Shown: piece after piece, positions 58,369-64,000 of the stretch
Layout: each line of letters begins with the position of its first letter
Position numbering within the stretch: the stretch's first letter is position 1
Source of the DNA: Tersicoccus sp. Bi-70
GTDB lineage: Bacteria; Actinomycetota; Actinomycetes; Actinomycetales; Micrococcaceae
DNA length: 64,000 nucleotides
Assembly: GCF_001968825.1 (NCBI RefSeq)
Contig: NZ_MIEU01000016.1
Span: 1-64,000 of the forward strand
Reading direction: 5' to 3'
The notes under the pieces: generated by a model
Databases searched by the model: none
Told to the model about the DNA's origin: nothing
The model's input: the letters and a program-made list of their open reading frames with translations, nothing else
Made by a program: the position numbers and the translations under genes

Positions 58369-60059
58369 GCCGTCACGACGAACGGGTCGAGCAGGGGCCG
58401 GAGCCCGGCCCGGACCCGGACGGTCAGACGCGTCCCGTCGGGATCGTGGTGCAGGGTGACGATCTGCGCGTCCGGCCCGTGCAGGCGGGACAGCACGTCG
58501 CCGCGCTCGTAGGGGACGAGCAGATCGAGGGCCTGGTCCGGCCGCGGGATGGTCTGCGCGATGCGTTCCTTCAGCTCGGCGACGCCCTTCCCGGTCCGGG
58601 CGGAGACGACGATGCTCGACGGTTCGCGCCGGCGCAACCGCTCGAGCGTCAATTCGTCCGCGGCGTCGGCCTTGTTCAGGACGATGACCTCCGGGATGTC
58701 CCGGGCATCGACCTCGGCGAGGACCTCGCGGACGGCCGCGATCTGCCCCTCGGGGTCCGGGTGCGAGGCGTCGACGACGTGCAGGATCACGTCCGCGTCG
58801 GCGACCTCCTCGAGCGTGGACCGGAAGGCCTCGACGAGCTGGGTCGGCAGGGACCGGACGAACCCGACGGTGTCGGCGAGGGTGTAGCCGATGCCGTCGT
58901 CGGTCTCGGCCTTGCGCACGGTGGGGTCCAGGGTCGCGAACAGGGCGTTCTCGACCAGCACCCCGGCGTCGGTGAGCCGGTTGAGCAGGGAGGACTTGCC
59001 GGCGTTGGTGTACCCGGCGATGGCCACCGAGGGCACCTCGTTGCGCCGGCGGTTGCCGCGCTTGGTCACGCGCGCGGGCTCCATCGCGGCGATCTGGCGG
59101 CGCAGCTTGGCCATCCGGGTACGGATCCGGCGACGGTCCAGTTCGATCTTCGTCTCACCGGGACCACGGGAGCCGATACCGCCACCGGCGACGCCGACGC
59201 GGCCACCGGCCTGCCGGGACATCGACTCGCCCCAGCCACGCAGGCGCGGCAGCAGGTACTCCAGCTGCGCGAGTTCGACCTGGGCCTTGCCCTCACGGGA
59301 CTTGGCATGCTGGGCGAAGATGTCGAGGATCAGCGCGGTCCGGTCGATGACCTTGACCTTGACGATGTCCTCCAGACCGCGTCGCTGCGACGGGGAGAGC
59401 TCCGAGTCGACGACGACGGTGTCCGCGCCGGACGCGGCGACGATCTCGCGCAGCTCCTCGGCCTTGCCGGAGCCGAGGAACGTGCCCGGGTCGGGGGTCA
59501 GGCGACGCTGGACGATGCCGTCGAGCACCTCGGACCCGGCCGTCTCGGCCAGGGCCGCGAGTTCCCGGAGGGAGTTCTCGGCGTCGGCGGCGGTGCCGTC
59601 GGTCCACAGGCCCGCCAGCACGACGCGCTCGAGGCGCAGCTGCCGGTACTCGACCTCGGTGACGTCCTCGAGCTCCGTGGACAGGCCGGCGACACGGCGC
59701 AGCGCGCGCCGGTCGGCGCGGTCGCCCTGGTCGCCGTCGTAGTCGTTGCGGTGGTCGTCGCCCTCCGCGAGCGCCTGGGCCCGGCGGTCCAGGATGCGGC
59801 CCAGGGCGGCCTGGCCGGCGCCGGTCCGTCCGGTACCGGTCCCGGCACCGTCGTTCTGAGCACCGTCGTGGTGGCTGCCGTTCTCGCGGGTGCCGCGGTC
59901 GGCGCTGCCGTTCTCGTGAGTCTGCGACGTCCGGGCGCGGGCACCGGCATCGGTGACGGCGTCCTCCCGGGCGAGGATGCGATCGATGACGCCCTGCATG
60001 TCCTCGGGGCCCAGCTCGCGGGCCGGGGAGAATTCAGTGGGCTGTCGGGGGTGGGTCAT
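58365..60059 (-). CDS. hflX: GTPase HflX
   Basis: Ribosome-associated GTPase that splits stalled 70S ribosomes. The 564-residue protein has the HflX N-terminal domain (about 130-300; VVLAGLWTDG, GSGKAEEL, DTVVVDSELSPSQRRGLED, DRTALILDIFAQHAKSREGKAQVELAQ), then the G domain with GYTNAGKSSLLNRLT (G1), DTVGFVRSLP (G3) and NKAD (G4). The first 110 residues are an unconserved Asp/Asn/Gly/Thr-rich extension. ATG 60057-60059 follows AAGGAG. Overlaps dinG. Confidence 0.95.
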   Translation of the reverse strand: MTHPRQPTEFSPARELGPEDMQGVIDRILAREDAVTDAGARARTSQTHENGSADRGTRENGSHHDGAQNDGAGTGTGRTGAGQAALGRILDRRAQALAEGDDHRNDYDGDQGDRADRRALRRVAGLSTELEDVTEVEYRQLRLERVVLAGLWTDGTAADAENSLRELAALAETAGSEVLDGIVQRRLTPDPGTFLGSGKAEELREIVAASGADTVVVDSELSPSQRRGLEDIVKVKVIDRTALILDIFAQHAKSREGKAQVELAQLEYLLPRLRGWGESMSRQAGGRVGVAGGGIGSRGPGETKIELDRRRIRTRMAKLRRQIAAMEPARVTKRGNRRRNEVPSVAIAGYTNAGKSSLLNRLTDAGVLVENALFATLDPTVRKAETDDGIGYTLADTVGFVRSLPTQLVEAFRSTLEEVADADVILHVVDASHPDPEGQIAAVREVLAEVDARDIPEVIVLNKADAADELTLERLRRREPSSIVVSARTGKGVAELKERIAQTIPRPDQALDLLVPYERGDVLSRLHGPDAQIVTLHHDPDGTRLTVRVRAGLRPLLDPFVVTA

Positions 60060-60274
60060 GGTCTCCTTGATGGAATGCTCTGCCGTCCGGCGCGTCGTGT
60101 GATCCGCCGACGCGACGGGGTGTGTCCATGGTAGTCGCCGCGCCCGTCGGACGCGCCGATCCGTCCACATGATCAACGCCGGCGGCGCCGTCTCTCTTCC
60201 CGTGCCACCCGGACACCCGAGCCCGGCGTGACGTGGTGCCGCGTCCGGCGTCCTCACCACCGGGCCGTGCTCGC

Positions 60275-60280
60275 TAGGCT
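60275..60280 (+). promoter_or_regulatory. -10 box of a leaderless transcript (methyltransferase gene)
   Basis: TAGGCT, seven nt, then ATG at 60288. The only upstream purine stretch, GGGACGG, directly abuts the ATG. Confidence 0.55.
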
Positions 60281-60287
60281 GGGACGG

Positions 60288-60911
60288 ATGTCCGAGCACT
60301 ACTTCTCCGCGCAGCCCTCCGGCCCTCTCACGGTGCGTCCCCTGACGGTCACGCTGGCCGACCGGACGGTCACGGTCAGCACCGCCGGTGGCGTGTTCAG
60401 CCCCGACGCCGTCGACAAGGGCACCGCGGTGCTGCTGCGGCATGCACCGGAGCCACCGGCCACGGGACGCTTCCTGGACCTGGGCTGTGGCTGGGGGCCG
60501 ATGGCGCTCACGCTCGCGCTGCGCTCCCCCGAGGCCGACGTCGTGGCCGTCGACGTCAACGCGCGGGCGCTGGAGCTGGTGCGCCGCAACGCCACCGCGC
60601 TCGGCCTGGACCGGATCCTCGCCGCCGAGCCGGACGAGGTCCCGGCGGAGCAGACGTACGACCTGATCTGGTCCAACCCGCCGATCCGCGTCGGCAAGGC
60701 CGTGCTGCACGACCTGCTCACGACGTGGCTGCCGCGACTGGCGCCGGGCGGGACCGCGCTGCTCGTGGTGCAGAAGAACCTCGGCGCCGACTCGCTGCAG
60801 CGCTGGATCACCGACTCCCTGGCCGAACAGCACGGCGACGGGACGTTCACCGTCGACCGGGCGACCACCGACAAGGGATTCCGGCTGCTGCGGGTCGTCC
60901 GCGCCCGCTGA
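60288..60911 (+). CDS. class I SAM methyltransferase, RsmC-like
   Basis: A 207-residue methyltransferase resembling the catalytic half of RsmC/RlmG (rRNA guanine-N2 methylation). It has VFSPDAVDKGTAVLL, SAM motif I LDLGCGWGPMALTLA, the acidic motif II VVAVDVNARALELVRRNA, and the N6/N2-methylase motif SNPPIRVGK. Compared with E. coli RsmC (about 340 residues) the N-terminal duplicated domain is missing, as in most actinobacterial homologues. Target RNA not determined. Confidence 0.88.
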   Translation: MSEHYFSAQPSGPLTVRPLTVTLADRTVTVSTAGGVFSPDAVDKGTAVLLRHAPEPPATGRFLDLGCGWGPMALTLALRSPEADVVAVDVNARALELVRRNATALGLDRILAAEPDEVPAEQTYDLIWSNPPIRVGKAVLHDLLTTWLPRLAPGGTALLVVQKNLGADSLQRWITDSLAEQHGDGTFTVDRATTDKGFRLLRVVRAR

Positions 60912-61001
60912 CCATGCCGGCTGAGCGAGTCGGCTGAGTCGGCCGGGCGAGGCTGCCGGGTGCACCGGGCCGGTGCGCTCGCCACGCCGGCCGCGCTCCG
61001 G

Positions 61002-62072
61002 TCAGAGCAGGTCGACCCGTCCGACCAGCAGCGCCGGGCCGCTCAGTTCGACGTGCTCGGTGCCGTCCGCCGCGGCCGTGAAGGTCACGCCGACGACGCC
61101 GCCCGGCACCGCGACCGTGTACCGGTCCGGAGCGCCCGTCCCGGCCCAGAAGCGGATGGCTGCGGCGGCGGCGCAGGCCCCCGTCCCGCAGGACTGGGTC
61201 TCCCCCACGCCGCGTTCGTGCACCCGCATCGCCAGCGCCGCGACGCCGTCGTCCCCCACGAGCGGGTCCGCGGGCACCACGAACTCCACGTTCGTCCCGG
61301 CCGGCGGGAGCGGGTCCACACTCGGTGCCCGGGTGAGAGCGAGCGCGTCCAGTTCGGCGACCGAGGCGAGGGCGACGACGGTATGCGGGTTGCCCATGCT
61401 GATGGAGACGGCCGGCCGGTCGACGTCGACGCCGTCCGTGCGGACGAGGGCGTCGGCGCCGCGCTCGCGGGCCGTCGCGGCGTCGATCAGTGTCCACGGC
61501 CCCATGTCCACGGCGTAGCCCCCGTCGACGGCCCGCACGTACTTGACGCCGCCGCGGGTGCCGATGGGCAGCACCGTGCCGGGCTCGACGGTGGCGAGGC
61601 CCTCGCGGCGCAGGAACTCGGCGAAGACGCGCACCCCGTTGCCGCACATCTCGGAGAGGGAGCCGTCGGCGTTGCGGTAGTCCATGAACCACTCGGCGGC
61701 CGGCTCGGCGTCGAGCAGGGCCCGTCCCTCGGGCAGCAGCCGGGACGGGACAGCGCGGATCATGCCGTCGGCCCCGATCCCCCGGTGCCGGTCGCACAGG
61801 GCGGCCGCGGTCGGCTCGTCGACGGGCCGGCTGCCGTCCGGATCGGCCAGCACCACGAAGTCGTTGCCGGTGCCGTGGCCCTTGGTCAGGGTGACGCCGG
61901 ACCAGCGTTCGGCGGCCCGGGCCAGCGCGTCGTCGTGTACCGCGTTCGGCGACGGGACCGTGGTCGACGGAGCGGTCGACGACGAGACGGTGTGCCCGGG
62001 ACGGGCGCCTGCGGGCGGACCCGTGGGGGCGACGCCGTCGGGCAGGGCAGTGGCCGAGGTCACGGGGGGCAT
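61002..62072 (-). CDS. dapF: diaminopimelate epimerase
   Basis: Converts LL- to meso-diaminopimelate for lysine and cell-wall synthesis. The 356-residue product has both catalytic cysteines (SEMCGNGVRVF and ETQSCGTGACAAA) plus TKGHGTGNDFVVL and RHRGIGADGMI. An Ala/Pro/Ser-rich extension of about 55 residues precedes the fold. ATG at 62070-62072 has TAGGCT six nt upstream, so it is probably leaderless and the extension is real. Confidence 0.95.
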   Translation of the reverse strand: MPPVTSATALPDGVAPTGPPAGARPGHTVSSSTAPSTTVPSPNAVHDDALARAAERWSGVTLTKGHGTGNDFVVLADPDGSRPVDEPTAAALCDRHRGIGADGMIRAVPSRLLPEGRALLDAEPAAEWFMDYRNADGSLSEMCGNGVRVFAEFLRREGLATVEPGTVLPIGTRGGVKYVRAVDGGYAVDMGPWTLIDAATARERGADALVRTDGVDVDRPAVSISMGNPHTVVALASVAELDALALTRAPSVDPLPPAGTNVEFVVPADPLVGDDGVAALAMRVHERGVGETQSCGTGACAAAAAIRFWAGTGAPDRYTVAVPGGVVGVTFTAAADGTEHVELSGPALLVGRVDLL

Positions 62073-62078
62073 GCCCCC

Positions 62079-62084
62079 AGCCTA
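62079..62084 (-). promoter_or_regulatory. -10 box of a leaderless transcript (dapF)
   Basis: Minus-strand TAGGCT, six nt, ATG. The palindromic repeat copy 3 begins 16 nt upstream, so it overlies the -35 region of this promoter. Confidence 0.55.
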
Positions 62085-62099
62085 TCGCCCGCCCTTCAA

Positions 62100-62172
62100 C
62101 GCCGACTCGTCACCCGACGTAGACCGATGCCCGGGATCGGGCCCGGACGCAGCCTCTAGCGACGAACCGGCG
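62100..62172. repeat. palindromic repeat, copy 3 (miaA 3' end)
   Basis: 73 nt with the 27-19-27 layout of copies 1 and 2. Left arm begins CGCCGACTCGTCA, right arm ends GACGAACCGGCG, and the loop holds CCCGGGATCGGGCCCG. It is the most diverged copy. The miaA stop codon (62156-62158) lies in the right arm at the same arm position and frame as the alkA stop in copy 1. Confidence 0.75.
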
Positions 62173-63079
62173 ACAGGTGGGTGAGGGCGGCCTCGAGCAG
62201 ACCGGGCCGGTCGGTGCGGTCGACGTCGAGCCAGTGGACGCGCGGGTCGGCCCCGAACCAGGTGCGCTGGCGCTTGGCGAACCGCTGGGTGGCCGTCACG
62301 GTGTCGGCGATCGCGTCCGCCTCGCTCAGCTCGCCGTCGGCGACGGCGAGGAACTGCGCGTAGCCGATGGCCCGGGACGCCGTCCGGCCGCGGCGCAGTC
62401 CGGCGGCATCCAGCCGCGCGACCTCCTCCGCCAGACCCTGCTCGACCATGGCGTGCACGCGCGCGTCCAGCCGCTCGCGCAGGGCCGGGGTGGGCATCCG
62501 CAGGCCGAGCTGGACGGTGGGACGGACGTACTGGCGGTCGGGCATGAAGGAACTGAACGGCCGGCCCGTGAGCTCGTGCACCTCGAGCGCCCGGATCACC
62601 CGGCGGGCGTCGTGCACGCGGCCCGCCGCGACGGGGTCGACCAGCGTGAGTCGGGCCCGCAACGCCTCCAGCCCCCCGGCCTCGGCCTCCGCCTCGAGGC
62701 GTGCGCGGATGGCCGGGTCGGTGCCGGGCAGCTCGAGGCGATCCAGCGCCGCGCGGACGTACAGTCCCGAGCCGCCGACCAGGACGGCGCGGCGGCCGCG
62801 TGCGGCGATGTCGTCGATCGTGTCGCGGGCCTGCTGCTGATACGTGGCGACGGAGGCCTCGTCGGTCACCTCGAGGACGTCGAGCAGGTGGTGTGGGACC
62901 CCCCGGCGCTCGGCCTCGGGCAGCTTGGCGGTGCCGATGTCCATGCCGCGGTAGAACTGCAGCGCGTCGGCGTTGACGATCTCCCCGTCGAGGGCGAGCG
63001 CGACGTCGACGGCGAGGTCGGACTTGCCGGTGCCGGTCGGACCCACGATCGCGACGACGGGGGCCGGCTGACCGGTCAC
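62156..63079 (-). CDS. miaA: tRNA dimethylallyltransferase
   Basis: Adds a dimethylallyl group to A37 of tRNAs reading UNN codons. The 307-residue protein has the P-loop [16 protein letters not shown] (about 11-26), [48 protein letters not shown] and [14 protein letters not shown]. Its last codons, including the stop, lie in palindromic repeat copy 3. It acts just before MiaB, encoded upstream. Confidence 0.95.
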   Translation of the reverse strand: MTGQPAPVVAIVGPTGTGKSDLAVDVALALDGEIVNADALQFYRGMDIGTAKLPEAERRGVPHHLLDVLEVTDEASVATYQQQARDTIDDIAARGRRAVLVGGSGLYVRAALDRLELPGTDPAIRARLEAEAEAGGLEALRARLTLVDPVAAGRVHDARRVIRALEVHELTGRPFSSFMPDRQYVRPTVQLGLRMPTPALRERLDARVHAMVEQGLAEEVARLDAAGLRRGRTASRAIGYAQFLAVADGELSEADAIADTVTATQRFAKRQRTWFGADPRVHWLDVDRTDRPGLLEAALTHLSPVRR

Positions 63080-63149
63080 CGGTTCACGACCGGCTCGGCA
63101 TCGCCACCCGGACGATGCGGGCGATCCGGACGACGGGTGCGCTCACGTC

Positions 63150-64000
63150 TCAGGCGCGGCCGGGCAGGGCCGGCATCCCGAGTGCGACGGCACCGGGTCG
63201 CCCGGCGGCCCCGCCGGCGGACGCCGGGGCGGGCACACCGCACGACTCGGCCTGCGCCCGGTCCCACGCGTCGCCGGCGCGCGTGCGGCGCAGCGCGTAC
63301 TGCTCCGGCGCGGGGTCGGCGATCAGGTGGTAGGGCGCGGCCGCGGTGATGGGGACGGTGACCATGTCACCGGGGCGCGGCACCCCGGCCCCGGCGGGAA
63401 CGGCGACGTGGACGAGCCGGTTGTCCCGGGCGCGGCCGGAGATCCGGCCCGTGGTGTCGGCCTTCGACCCGGCGGCGGCGGTGATCATCACCTCGGCGGT
63501 GCGGCCGATCAGGGCCCGGTTCTCCTCACCGCTGATGCGCTCCTGCAGGGCGATGAGCCGCTCGTAGCGTTCCTGGACGACGGCCTTGGGCACCTGGTGC
63601 TCCATCGTGGCCGCGGGGGTGCCGGGACGGATGGAGTACTGGAACGTGAAGGCGGAGGAGAAGCGGGAGGCCTCGACGACGTCGAGCGTGGCCTGGAAGT
63701 CCTCCTCGGTCTCCCCCGGGAAGCCGACGATGATGTCCGTGGTGATGGCCGCGTGCGGGAGGCGGTCACGGACCCGGTCGAGGATGCCCAGGAACCGGCT
63801 GGAGCGGTAGGACCGGCGCATCGCCTTGAGCACGGCGTCGCTGCCGGACTGCAGGGGCATGTGCAGCTGGGGCATGACGTTGCCGGTCTCGGCCATCGCG
63901 TCGATGACGTCGTCGGTGAAGGCGGCCGGGTGGGGGCTCGTGAAGCGCACGCGTTCGAGCCCGTCAACCGTGCCGCACGCGCGCAGCAGGTCCGCGAATG
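63150..64000 (-). CDS. miaB: tRNA-2-methylthio-N6-dimethylallyladenosine synthase (C-terminal part)
   Basis: Radical SAM methylthiotransferase that completes ms2i6A37. Only the C-terminal 283 codons are present, the gene continuing beyond the right edge. Visible are [74 protein letters not shown], and the TRAM RNA-binding domain ([13 protein letters not shown] to [17 protein letters not shown]). The N-terminal cluster-binding regions are outside the window. A poorly conserved tail of about 50 residues follows the TRAM domain. Confidence 0.95.
   Translation of the reverse strand, partial: FADLLRACGTVDGLERVRFTSPHPAAFTDDVIDAMAETGNVMPQLHMPLQSGSDAVLKAMRRSYRSSRFLGILDRVRDRLPHAAITTDIIVGFPGETEEDFQATLDVVEASRFSSAFTFQYSIRPGTPAATMEHQVPKAVVQERYERLIALQERISGEENRALIGRTAEVMITAAAGSKADTTGRISGRARDNRLVHVAVPAGAGVPRPGDMVTVPITAAAPYHLIADPAPEQYALRRTRAGDAWDRAQAESCGVPAPASAGGAAGRPGAVALGMPALPGRA

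Overview
The window is high-GC, single-chromosome-type DNA from an actinobacterium. Evidence: an actinobacterial 16S rRNA 5' end with its leader, a PriA-type hisA, an actinobacterial LexA/SOS box (TCGAAC-N4-GTTCGA), a class of HelD typical of Actinobacteria, frequent GTG starts, and many promoters whose -10 box lies 6-7 nt from the start codon (leaderless mRNAs). Gene order (16S-tyrS-argHG ... argRFDBJC-pheTS ... rplT-rpmI-infC ... his-lexA-hflX-dapF-miaAB) and the 16S start point to Micrococcales, probably Micrococcaceae; the genus cannot be fixed from this window (inference). Nothing looks like a prophage, integrative element, transposase or CRISPR array; this is core chromosome with a few accessory genes.

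Layout. 1-540: 5' end of a 16S gene on the minus strand with two tandem, duplicated rrn promoters. 819-7450: tyrS, an RNAP-recycling HelD helicase, apt, and two divergent alkylation-repair glycosylases (mpg, alkA). 7451-10154: argGH under an ARG box. 10268-12282: a cysteine-poor DPRP-type photolyase/cryptochrome coupled to a 2H phosphoesterase. 12324-16423: acyl-CoA ligase, a DUF2867-like protein and two tandem paralogous lipoproteins. 16548-19710: a sugar-type ABC importer (binding protein and two permeases, no ATPase) behind an inverted-repeat operator. 19922-26578: an ankyrin protein and the argCJBDFR operon, with two ARG boxes in front of argC and the repressor as last gene. 26672-32348: an aldo/keto reductase, a quinone oxidoreductase and a cyclic-di-GMP cluster (GGDEF-EAL plus STAS-like partner, divergent from a membrane GGDEF). 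32466-36100: pheST. 36350-45022: a small HEXXH protein, a TPM/DUF5129 membrane protein, a membrane-gene remnant, an SOS-boxed radical SAM protein, a NUDIX hydrolase, MFS and amino-acid transporters, a CDF transporter and a GlsB-like membrane protein. 45132-48778: rRNA methyltransferase, rplT, rpmI, infC (AUU start, long C-terminal tail, attenuator-like leader) and DUF1844. 48891-54620: MFS transporter and hisCBH-priA-sseB. 54730-64000: the LexA/SOS divergon (LysM division inhibitor / lexA), dinG, hflX, rsmC-like methyltransferase, dapF, miaA and the 3' part of miaB.

The most interesting unexplained structure is a 73-nt palindromic repeat found three times with identical geometry (27-nt arm, 19-nt loop, 27-nt arm) at 7369-7441, 50829-50901 and 62100-62172. 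Two copies supply the stop codon of the neighbouring gene from the same position and frame of the arm; the third sits inside the sseB reading frame as an in-frame peptide insertion, like the palindromic elements known inside Rickettsia proteins. Short 14-15 bp minisatellites recur at gene ends and inside mpg and dinG. Other points worth attention are the infC leader, a photolyase homologue that cannot hold a 4Fe-4S cluster, and the LexA-boxed radical SAM gene.
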